Positions 54,311 to 61,270 of a stretch of 64,000 bases of DNA are shown piece by piece. A program made the position numbers and the translations under genes. The DNA is from Rhizobium anhuiense (GTDB lineage: Bacteria > Pseudomonadota > Alphaproteobacteria > Rhizobiales > Rhizobiaceae), in assembly GCF_003985145.1 (NCBI RefSeq), contig NZ_ML133526.1:1-64000 (forward strand), read 5' to 3'. The notes under the pieces are model-generated. The model made no database searches. It was given only the letters and a program-made list of their open reading frames with translations, and was not told where the DNA came from. Numbering within the stretch: the first letter of the stretch is position 1; every line of letters begins with the position of its first letter.

Positions 54311-55446
54311 TTGCCGCTCGATCCGGGGATCGGCGCTGCGGCCGTCGGCACGCTCTTCTGGTAGACGTTGAAGAGCTTGGCAAAATCCACCAGGCTGGCG
54401 TTGCTGGCGTAGATGATATCGCCATCCATCATCTGGAATCGCTGCATCAACGCCAGATTGGAAACGTCCTTCAGATTGACCCGGTAGATCACCGGCTTGG
54501 TGCGCACCACAGCCGGCGCGGCATTCTTGCCATTTGCGGCTGCAACCTGCGTATAGACCGGCTGGTTGCGCAGCACATAGAAATTGCTTGCATCGGCACG
54601 ATCGTCGAGCAGGCCGCCGGCGCGCCCGAGCGCCTGGGCCAACGTCAGCTTGCCCGGTTCGAATTCGAACTCGCCGACACTCTTGAAGGCGCCGAAAGCG
54701 GTGAAGGTCGGCGAGTCCTTGTCGACATAGATCTGATCATCAGGCAGCAGGTAGACATTCTGTTTGCTGTCATCGATGACGCGCTGGAGCGGCACCGTGG
54801 CGCGCTGCTTGCCGCGCATCAGCGTGACGGTCGCCGATCCTGGCGCCGACGATGCACCGCCGGCAAGAGCGACCGCATCGAGCACGCGCTCCTTGCGTGC
54901 GCTGAGCGGGAAACGGCCGGCGGAGCGTACATCGCCATTGACGGTGAAACCGCTGGAGGGCCTGTCGACAACGGTGACGACGGCCTGCGGATTGACCGCC
55001 GAGCCCTTGAGGCCGGTGACGATGCGCGTCTGCAGGGCTTCCGGCGAGGAATCCACCACCCGCTGCTTGCCGATGAAGGGAAGCGTCACATTCCCCGTCG
55101 AATCGACGGTGAACCGGCCGAGATTGAGGGTCTTGCTCTGGGTCGAGGAGAAAAGTCCATCTTCGCCGGGATCGAGGATCGTCACCTCGATGACGTCGCC
55201 GCGCCTCAGCTTCGTATCGGCAAATCCACCCGAGCGCATAAGGCTGAGCCCGGGATCCGTGGCCGCATAGGCCAGCGGGGTGACCGCAACCGGACCCATC
55301 GGCGCTTCAGAGAGCCTGACCACCGGGATCCGCTCATTACTTTGAGGGGCAGTGGCATTATAAAAACCACCGGCGGTTGGGCCATCCGATGGCCGGGCGC
55401 AGGCACTGAGAACTGCGACAAGGACGAGCGGCGCCAACTTTCGCAT
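54307..55446 (-). CDS. Outer-membrane polysaccharide export lipoprotein (Wza/KpsD family)
   Basis: A 379-residue protein. A lipoprotein signal peptide has the lipobox LSAC (MRKLAPLVLVAVLSAC). The Poly_export domain starts around residue 80 (LRRGDVIEVTILDPGEDGLF, VDSTGNVTLPFIG), followed by two SLBB-like domains (FTVNGDVRSAGRFPLSARK, and FGAFKSVGEFEFEPGKLTL). ATG 55446 has AAGGA 6 nt upstream. It should form or gate the outer-membrane channel for an exopolysaccharide or capsule. No polymerase or chain-length gene is adjacent, so the partner cluster is elsewhere. Confidence 0.9.
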   Translation of the reverse strand: MRKLAPLVLVAVLSACARPSDGPTAGGFYNATAPQSNERIPVVRLSEAPMGPVAVTPLAYAATDPGLSLMRSGGFADTKLRRGDVIEVTILDPGEDGLFSSTQSKTLNLGRFTVDSTGNVTLPFIGKQRVVDSSPEALQTRIVTGLKGSAVNPQAVVTVVDRPSSGFTVNGDVRSAGRFPLSARKERVLDAVALAGGASSAPGSATVTLMRGKQRATVPLQRVIDDSKQNVYLLPDDQIYVDKDSPTFTAFGAFKSVGEFEFEPGKLTLAQALGRAGGLLDDRADASNFYVLRNQPVYTQVAAANGKNAAPAVVRTKPVIYRVNLKDVSNLALMQRFQMMDGDIIYASNASLVDFAKLFNVYQKSVPTAAAPIPGSSGN

Positions 55447-55636
55447 CAAGTATCCTTTTGGCAATATTGAGAGAATCGGAAAATATCAGCGGCATGCGAC
55501 CGAGCAATACCAGTTGCACGCGAAAAATCAATTATGACAGTCCAGAGGTAGGCATGTGTGACTAATTGGCAACCATCAGCCCCTCGGTGGAACCAAATCC
55601 TTCGCCCGTCTTTTCGGTCGAAGTTGGCGTCGACTC

Positions 55637-55999
55637 ATGGCGAATGAGCAAATGGCTTTGCGCATCAAACGAATCTACGAGCCGAAGGAAGACAGTGATG
55701 GCACCCGCATCCTGGTCGACAGGTTATGGCCGCGCGGATTGAGCAAGCAGGATGCGGCAGTCGATATCTGGTTGAAGGATATCGCGCCAAGCCCGGCGCT
55801 GCGCCGATGGTTTGGCCATGACCCCGCCAAATGGACGGAGTTCCAGCGCCGCTACCGGGACGAACTGGAAGAAAATTCATCGGCCGTCGAAGAATTGAAA
55901 CGCCAGATCCGGCAATCGGACGCGACACTTCTCTACGCTGCGAAAGATCTGCGCCACAATCACGCGATCGTCCTCCAGCGTTTCATCGGCAAGGACTGA
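55637..55999 (+). CDS. DUF488 family protein
   Basis: A 120-residue protein of the DUF488 family (YeaO-like). The hallmark ILVDRLWPRGLSK is present, with WLKDIAPSPALRRWFGHDP, FQRRYRDEL and the Cys-less end TLLYAAKDLRHNHAIVL. The biochemical role is unknown, and the family is widespread in stress-linked gene groups. The start could be ATG 55637 or ATG 55652; neither has a strong ribosome-binding site. Confidence 0.85.
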   Translation: MANEQMALRIKRIYEPKEDSDGTRILVDRLWPRGLSKQDAAVDIWLKDIAPSPALRRWFGHDPAKWTEFQRRYRDELEENSSAVEELKRQIRQSDATLLYAAKDLRHNHAIVLQRFIGKD

Positions 56000-56135
56000 C
56001 ACCGGCAACAAGCCGTTTCTTCGTCTCCGAAATTTCCGGGAACCTTTTCGACGGACCTGCATCCAATGTCCGCTTCAAAGGCGCACACCGCTGCTGCCGG
56101 GAGGCATCGTCATATCGACACAAGGGAGACAGACC

Positions 56136-56657
56136 ATGTTGAAAGAAATTCTCGGCGCCGCCCTCATGGCGGCATCCATAAGCACGGCTTCGATCGCCGC
56201 AGACTCCAAGCCCACCGATCCTCAGATCGCCCACATCGCCTATACGGCTGGGCAGATCGATGTCACCGCCGCGGAGCAGGCGCTGAAGAAAAGCAAGAAC
56301 GCCGAAGTCATCGAATTCGCCAAGACCATGGAGCGCGACCACAAGGCCGTCAACGACCAGGCGCTCGCTCTCGTCAAGAAGCTGAACGTGACGCCCGAAG
56401 ACAACGCCGTCAGCCAATCATTGTCGACACAGGCAGCGAAGGAACTGAAAACGCTGGAGGCGCTCGACGGCGCGGCATTCGACAAGGCTTATGTCGAAAA
56501 CGAAGTCGCTTATCACAAGTCGGTCAACTCAGCGCTTGCCAAGATCCTGATCCCGTCGGCTGAGAATAAGGAGCTCAAGTCACTGCTGGAAACGGGCCTG
56601 ATCCTGTTCAAGGAGCACCAGATACATGCCGAGCATCTGGCTTCGATGATCAAGTAG
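56136..56657 (+). CDS. DUF4142 periplasmic protein
   Basis: A 173-residue protein with a Sec signal peptide (LGAALMAASISTASIAAD). The DUF4142 four-helix domain (ferritin-like) has QALKKSKNAEVIEFAKTM, ERDHKAVNDQAL and the end FKEHQIHAEHL. ATG 56136 has AAGGGAG upstream. The next gene begins 2 nt after its stop, so the two are probably co-expressed. Members are common in general stress regulons of rhizobia. Confidence 0.9.
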   Translation: MLKEILGAALMAASISTASIAADSKPTDPQIAHIAYTAGQIDVTAAEQALKKSKNAEVIEFAKTMERDHKAVNDQALALVKKLNVTPEDNAVSQSLSTQAAKELKTLEALDGAAFDKAYVENEVAYHKSVNSALAKILIPSAENKELKSLLETGLILFKEHQIHAEHLASMIK

Positions 56658-56659
56658 AC

Positions 56660-56992
56660 ATGGCGATGGGCTCGCTGGTCAAATCGCTGCGGCTCCCGCT
56701 GCTGTCTGCGCTGCTTTGGGCAGGCAACGGCGTCGCCTCGGCGGCGGAATATCAGGTCACCATCGCCGGCATGAAATTCGGCTCGCCATCTGCCGAGCTG
56801 CATGTCGGCGATGTGATCGTCTGGCGAAACGATGATATATTCCGGCACACGGCAACCGCACGCGACAAAAGCTTCGATCTCGACCTGCCGCCAAAATCGG
56901 AAGGCCGCATGACGCTCAGCCAGGCGGGAGCCGTTGATTTCTATTGTCGTTTTCATCCCGCCATGGCGGGCAAACTGGATGTTCGGCCCTAA
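56660..56992 (+). CDS. Small cupredoxin (amicyanin/plastocyanin-like), exported
   Basis: A 110-residue blue-copper protein with a signal peptide cleaved near VASAAE. The type-1 copper ligands are visible: His63 (FRHTA), Cys96 and His99 (FYCRFHPAM), and Met102. It is probably a periplasmic electron carrier or copper-binding protein. It is paired tightly with the DUF4142 gene upstream. A redox partner is not evident. Confidence 0.9.
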   Translation: MAMGSLVKSLRLPLLSALLWAGNGVASAAEYQVTIAGMKFGSPSAELHVGDVIVWRNDDIFRHTATARDKSFDLDLPPKSEGRMTLSQAGAVDFYCRFHPAMAGKLDVRP

Positions 56993-57099
56993 TGCATGTC
57001 GCCCGGAAGTGTGCAGCGGTTCCGGGATACCGGCATGCAGAAACAAAAGGCTTTAGGGCCGGGCTCCGATCGAAGGACGGCAAGCAGGGGAGAATTTCC

Positions 57100-57810
57100 A
57101 TGACAGCCATTCCGGTTCCGGCCGAGCGACACCGGCAGGAGGTATCGACACTGTCCGACGCCGAGCTCGTACCCCTGGCAAGAATGGGCGACGAACCTGC
57201 CATCCGCGCCATCATTCAGCGTCACAATCGGCGCCTGTTCCGGACGGCGCGCGCCATCATCCGCAATGATGCGGAGGCCGAAGACGTCGTCCAGGCCGCC
57301 TATATCAAGGCGTTCAGCAATCTGGCCGCGTTCCGGGGCGATGCACAGTTTTCGACATGGCTGACCCGCATTGCCCTCAACGAGGCGCTGGCGCGCGTGC
57401 GGCGGCAAAAGAACACCACCGGACTTGAGGAAATCGACATGCAGACGAGATGGGGCGGCGACGTATTGCAGTTTCCGTCCTCCCTGTCGGCGACTGATCC
57501 GGAAACCGAACTCGCCAGGAGCCAGGCGCGACATCTCCTCGAAAATGCTGTCGACGAACTGCCGGATGATTTTCGCGCTATATTCGTGCTGCGGGATGTC
57601 GAAGGCATGGGCACGGACGAGGCCGCATCTTACCTTGGCATAAGACCGGAAACGGCCAAGACCCGGCTGCACCGGGCGCGAAAGCTGATGCGGCAGTCGA
57701 TCGAAAACCAGCTCTCCGGTGCATTCTCGGCGCTGTTTCCGTTCGATGGCGCGCGGTGCGCTTTCATGGCCGATCGTGTGATCGCTGCCCTTCGTCACAA
57801 GACGCCATGA
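57100..57810 (+). CDS. ECF-type RNA polymerase sigma factor
   Basis: A 236-residue sigma-70-family ECF factor. Region 2 includes HNRRLFRTARAIIRNDAEAE, DVVQAAYIKAFSNLAAFRG and FSTWLTRIALNEAL. Region 4 includes LPDDFRAIFVLRDVEGMGTD and AASYLGIRPETAKTRLHRAR. ATG 57100 has AGGGGAG upstream. No anti-sigma gene is adjacent, unless the small minus-strand gene at 57974 acts in that way, for which I see no evidence. It may control the DUF4142/cupredoxin pair upstream. Confidence 0.93.
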   Translation: MTAIPVPAERHRQEVSTLSDAELVPLARMGDEPAIRAIIQRHNRRLFRTARAIIRNDAEAEDVVQAAYIKAFSNLAAFRGDAQFSTWLTRIALNEALARVRRQKNTTGLEEIDMQTRWGGDVLQFPSSLSATDPETELARSQARHLLENAVDELPDDFRAIFVLRDVEGMGTDEAASYLGIRPETAKTRLHRARKLMRQSIENQLSGAFSALFPFDGARCAFMADRVIAALRHKTP

Positions 57811-57973
57811 TGTCAGGCAGCCTGTAGAGCTGCACCTTGGTCGAGGTGGTTCAGCGCTTAACGTGAGGCAGCAGCCCGTATATCTTCTCGATATCGAGCA
57901 TCAGGGTTGCGGCGAGAATGCCGCGTTGCATCCCGCTCCGTCTTGCCGAGAAATCGTCCGAGTGAAAGGGCGG

Positions 57974-58180
57974 TTACCCTGCGGCGCCTGTCGATGCAGA
58001 ACCGGTCTGCAGCGCTCCGCTTAATCTGTCGAGTTCATCCAGAACCTTTTGGATCCGGGCACGCGCCTGGAGCATTTGGTCCATATCCGGATCTCCGGAC
58101 GATACGCCTGCGACGTTGAGGTCGTGAATCTCGATCGAGGTGTTGGGGGCCGGGTTTGGAAATGGGATGATTTCAGCCAT
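57974..58180 (-). CDS. Small hypothetical protein, 68 residues
   Basis: The frame from ATG 58180 (or 58186) encodes MAEIIPFPNPAPNTSIEIHD, then an acidic and helical part with LQARARIQKVLDELDRLSGA. The MAEIIPFP-type start occurs in other small rhizobial proteins I have seen, but no function is known. The ribosome-binding site is weak. Confidence 0.45.
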   Translation of the reverse strand: MAEIIPFPNPAPNTSIEIHDLNVAGVSSGDPDMDQMLQARARIQKVLDELDRLSGALQTGSASTGAAG

Positions 58181-58553
58181 GAGCATTCGCTATTCTTGAC
58201 AATCTGGGAGGATCGGAAACTCTCATGTCTCCAAGTCCGACGGCTCGAGGATCCGGCATGCTTCATTCGCCGATCAACCGGAACATCTTCGCTATTCATT
58301 TCAGTGAGTTGCGCCTGTTCGTATGGCTAGTAAACGCCGTGTCAGCCTTAACAAACTCTTACTTTAGCGCGCACAGCGGCGCGCTTGCCGGCTTTGCTGC
58401 GTCAAACGGACAGAGATGCGACAATCGGATACCGCAACCAAAGATTTTATAAATATCATAGGTTGTGATTTTTTCACATTTGTAGATTGCAAATTCTACC
58501 ACTGCATATCGAGGACAGCGGCAAGCCAGATCAAAAGGAGAAGGCCGGCTCCT
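58181..58553. other. Intergenic region (373 bp) between a small gene and an AraC regulator
   Basis: No convincing gene. It is AT-rich near 58430-58500, with two adjacent palindromes there: TGTGA-N5-TCACA (58464-58478) and GTAGA-N8-TCTAC (58482-58499). A GC-rich hairpin AGCGCGC-N6-GCGCGCT sits at 58366-58385. It could contain the 3' end of the AraC transcript and the promoter of the small gene. Confidence 0.45.
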
Positions 58554-59597
58554 TTATCCTTTGGCAAGCGCCCTTGGTCGGGAGCGGCCTGAATCCGCCG
58601 TCCCGACATCGGCTGGAATTTCGACAATCCTGCGAAGGGTTTGCGATGGCAGTTCGCCGAAGCGCTTTCGATATTGGCCTGAGAACCGGCCAACATGGGC
58701 AAAGCCCCATTTTTGCGCAATGACTCTCACCGATTGCTCGGGATCGGCCGATGAAAGTTCCTGGCGAACGACATCAAGACGCATATGCTCCAGATAGGCC
58801 ATCGGCGTCGTCATGCGAAATTTTCGAAAGCCATCCTGCAGGGTCCGGGCACTGACGCCGCATGCTTCAGCAATTTCCTTGAGAGTCATCGCCCGGGAAA
58901 TATTGCCATGCATGTAGTGGATCGCGCGCTTAACGTGCCATGGAACAGGAGCCTCCCTGTCGCGGGAAAACTCCTGGGAATAGTTGTGCGGTAGGGCGTC
59001 GATGAGAAGCTCGAGCATTGCTCCCAGGACATGACCAAGCGCCGCAGGCGATTTATGGAGGGTTTCACCCGCCAGGCCGTGATGGATGGCCATAGCGAGC
59101 CGTGCTAGGTCCAATCCAGGCCCTTGCGACAGATCGATCTCGGTTGCGAATTGGAGACGCTCCCTCAACGAGGCATTCAACCGGGCTTCGATACGCCGGG
59201 TCAGTTCGAAGTGGGGCAGCCTAAGGCAAAGATGCGTTCTGGGGCCCGCAATGCGCAGCTGATTGTCAGACAGCCGATCGACGAAGACGCCCTTGTTTTG
59301 GATGGACGGCAAATTACGGTCGGCTACCGCGACCATCGCGCTCCCGGTCAGCGGAATGAGAACCATGGCTGTGTCGATCGATGCGGGAAAGTGGATCGAG
59401 AAATCGCCGTCATAGCGGCTCGCGATGACCGAGATCCCCCGCGTGCGAACCATATTGACCTGATATTTCGTATTCCGCTGACTTTCCGATCTCACTTGGA
59501 TTCCGCTGTGCAAACGGGAAAGCGACGTTGAGAATTCCTGCAGATCCGCCCCGGCAAACGACAGATGGTCGAAGGTGTTCCAACTTACGTCCGGCAC
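58554..59597 (-). CDS. AraC-family regulator with AraC_binding_2-type sensory domain
   Basis: A 347-residue regulator. The N-terminal ~200 residues have the pattern of the AraC ligand-binding-like domain (IHFPASIDTAMVLIPLTGSA). The C-terminal AraC HTH covers about residues 225-325 (IHYMHGNISRAMTLKEIAEA, CGVSARTLQDGFRKF, VIAQKWGFAHVGRFSGQYR). ATG 59597 is the apparent start. The neighbouring DoxX gene lies upstream on the same strand. Target genes are unknown. Confidence 0.88.
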   Translation of the reverse strand: MPDVSWNTFDHLSFAGADLQEFSTSLSRLHSGIQVRSESQRNTKYQVNMVRTRGISVIASRYDGDFSIHFPASIDTAMVLIPLTGSAMVAVADRNLPSIQNKGVFVDRLSDNQLRIAGPRTHLCLRLPHFELTRRIEARLNASLRERLQFATEIDLSQGPGLDLARLAMAIHHGLAGETLHKSPAALGHVLGAMLELLIDALPHNYSQEFSRDREAPVPWHVKRAIHYMHGNISRAMTLKEIAEACGVSARTLQDGFRKFRMTTPMAYLEHMRLDVVRQELSSADPEQSVRVIAQKWGFAHVGRFSGQYRKRFGELPSQTLRRIVEIPADVGTADSGRSRPRALAKG

Positions 59598-59673
59598 TCC
59601 CGGTTACCTCTGGCCAATGATGAATGTCTGCGTTTGCTGAGAGCCGAGGGGGCTCCCCGCTCGGCCGCCATCC

Positions 59674-60102
59674 TCATCGGCGTGGCGCGATCGGCGCCCG
59701 CCTGCCGCGGCCCCACAGGATGAACGCCGAAAGAGCAAGCAGGATGACGTTGAGCGGCACGGCGGGGGCTTCGCCGCGGGAGAGATGAAAGATCATCGCG
59801 GCGATTTGCAGCAGCACGCAGCCGAGCGCCGCCAGCACCGTCAGGCGAGGCTGGATGCGGGTCAACGCAGGCAGCAGCACGCCCACTCCGCCCGCAAAAT
59901 CGATAATACCCATCAGACGCAAAAACCACACGGGAACGTCGCCGGGCCATACCCACATCGCCGCCAATTGATCGACCGGCATGAAAAATTTCATGCAGCC
60001 GAACAGGGTGAAGGCGGCAAAGATCAGCACCTGCGCGGCCCACAGCCCAATCTGGAGCCATTTTCCGGCAGGTGCAGGCAAGACAGTCGTGGTGTTGGGC
60101 AT
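59674..60102 (-). CDS. DoxX-like integral membrane protein
   Basis: A 142-residue protein with four hydrophobic segments (WAAQVLIFAAFTLFGCMKFF; LMGIIDFAGGVGVLLPAL; LTVLAALGCVLLQIAAMIFH; VPLNVILLALSAFILW), the DoxX-like pattern. ATG 60102 has AGAGGTT upstream and fits the start of the first helix. An upstream extension to 60288 would run into the LysR gene and is rejected. It is divergent from the LysR regulator, its likely controller. Confidence 0.85.
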   Translation of the reverse strand: MPNTTTVLPAPAGKWLQIGLWAAQVLIFAAFTLFGCMKFFMPVDQLAAMWVWPGDVPVWFLRLMGIIDFAGGVGVLLPALTRIQPRLTVLAALGCVLLQIAAMIFHLSRGEAPAVPLNVILLALSAFILWGRGRRAPIAPRR

Positions 60103-60175
60103 GCGAACCTCTGGAGCAAAATGCGGTGCGTCGCGCGGGATAGATAAAGCTGGAAGCTCATCGCGAAAACCGCTA

Positions 60176-60192
60176 AACTTTCGAGAAAAGTT
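60176..60192. promoter_or_regulatory. LysR-type operator (T-N11-A palindrome)
   Basis: AACTTT-CGAGA-AAAGTT is a perfect inverted repeat with the T-N11-A form of LysR-regulator boxes. It lies in the 110-bp divergent region, 20 nt before the lysR ATG and 73 nt before the DoxX-like ATG. A TATCGATA palindrome overlaps its right end. Confidence 0.55.
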
Positions 60193-60212
60193 ATCGATAG
60201 GATCGATGAGAT

Positions 60213-61172
60213 ATGCAGCCCCACCCGACTTTGGATCAGCTTCAGGTGTTCCTGACCGTGGTGGAGAAAGGCAGCTTCTCCGCTGCATCCCGCGCCCTTA
60301 ACCGAACGCAATCGGTCGTCAGCTATACGATCGCCAACCTGGAGGCGCAGCTGCGGGTGGCGCTTTTCAGCCGTTCCGGCACCAGACGACCGGAGCTGAC
60401 AGATGCCGGCAGATCCGTCGTCGAGGATGCTCGCCGCTTGCTTGGCGATCTCGATCTGATGCGGGCTCGCGTGCAGGCCTTGAGCGACGGCCTGGAGGCA
60501 GAGCTCAACGTTGCGATGAGCTCCATTGTCCCCTCGGACGTCGTCGTCGAGGTGCTGCGTGCCTTCCGCAACCACTATCCCACCGTCTCCTTGAAAGTAA
60601 CGGCGGGGACACCTGTGATCGTCATGGACGAGGTAATTCATGGCAGGGCCGTCGTCGGCTTTGGCGGCACTATGGCAGTCAAAAACGATCAGATCGTTTT
60701 CGAGCGGATCGGCCAGACGGCGATGGTCCCCGTTGCAGCCCCGGATCATCTTCTTGCCACGCTGCGCCGGCCATTGACCCTTGCCGACGTGCGAGACGAA
60801 ACCCAGTTGGTGGTCTTCGATGCTTCGGGAACGGCGAAGGGCCGGGATTTCAATGTATTCTCTCTCAAGACCTGGCGGGTCAGCGACAACGCGACGAAAC
60901 ATCTGTTCATCCTCGGCGGATTGGGATGGGGCGGCCTTCCCGCATCCGTGGTCAAGGACGATCTCGCTGCAGGCCGCCTCGTCCGTCTCCAGTTTTCTGC
61001 CTTCGACCAGGGCGAGCTTCCCATCCATGCGGTCCGCAATGTTGCAAACCCGCCGGGCCCCGCTGCGAGATGGCTGACGGCGGCGTTCCAGGCGAGGCTT
61101 TCAGGCGGGGTTGGAAGCCGAGAGCCGTCGGAGGAGGATGTCGAACCCGGCCTCATGGAAGCCGATAGCTGA
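60213..61172 (+). CDS. LysR-family transcriptional regulator
   Basis: A 319-residue LTTR. The winged HTH is at residues 5-65 (LDQLQVFLTVVEKGSFSAAS, RALNRTQSVVSYTIANLEAQ). A type-2 periplasmic-binding-like effector domain follows (LNVAMSSIVPSDVVVEVLRA; VVGFGGTMAV; LFILGGLGWGGLP). ATG 60213 is 20 nt from a palindromic box, suggesting autoregulation and control of the divergent DoxX-like gene. Confidence 0.92.
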   Translation: MQPHPTLDQLQVFLTVVEKGSFSAASRALNRTQSVVSYTIANLEAQLRVALFSRSGTRRPELTDAGRSVVEDARRLLGDLDLMRARVQALSDGLEAELNVAMSSIVPSDVVVEVLRAFRNHYPTVSLKVTAGTPVIVMDEVIHGRAVVGFGGTMAVKNDQIVFERIGQTAMVPVAAPDHLLATLRRPLTLADVRDETQLVVFDASGTAKGRDFNVFSLKTWRVSDNATKHLFILGGLGWGGLPASVVKDDLAAGRLVRLQFSAFDQGELPIHAVRNVANPPGPAARWLTAAFQARLSGGVGSREPSEEDVEPGLMEADS

Positions 61173-61270
61173 CGGCAACATGGATGTTACCCGCGTCAGG
61201 GCGGCGTCGCCTGGAGACGGGTGATCGCCACGTTGCACTCAGTTCGACGATGTTCCCTGCGTGATGGAAT

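Noticed and set aside
55590..55620. GGAAC sequence upstream of the DUF488 gene as a general-stress sigma factor (EcfG-type) promoter
   Set aside because: At the expected 16-17 nt spacing the -10 reads CTTTT/TTTT rather than the CGTT-like consensus.
56038..56070. GGGAACC sequence upstream of the DUF4142 gene as an ECF promoter
   Set aside because: No matching -10 element at the right distance.
57859..57936. Short minus-strand frame starting MQRGILAATLMLDIEKIYGL
   Set aside because: Only 26 codons, no homologue known and only a weak GGAG-like site; may be a gene remnant but cannot be supported.
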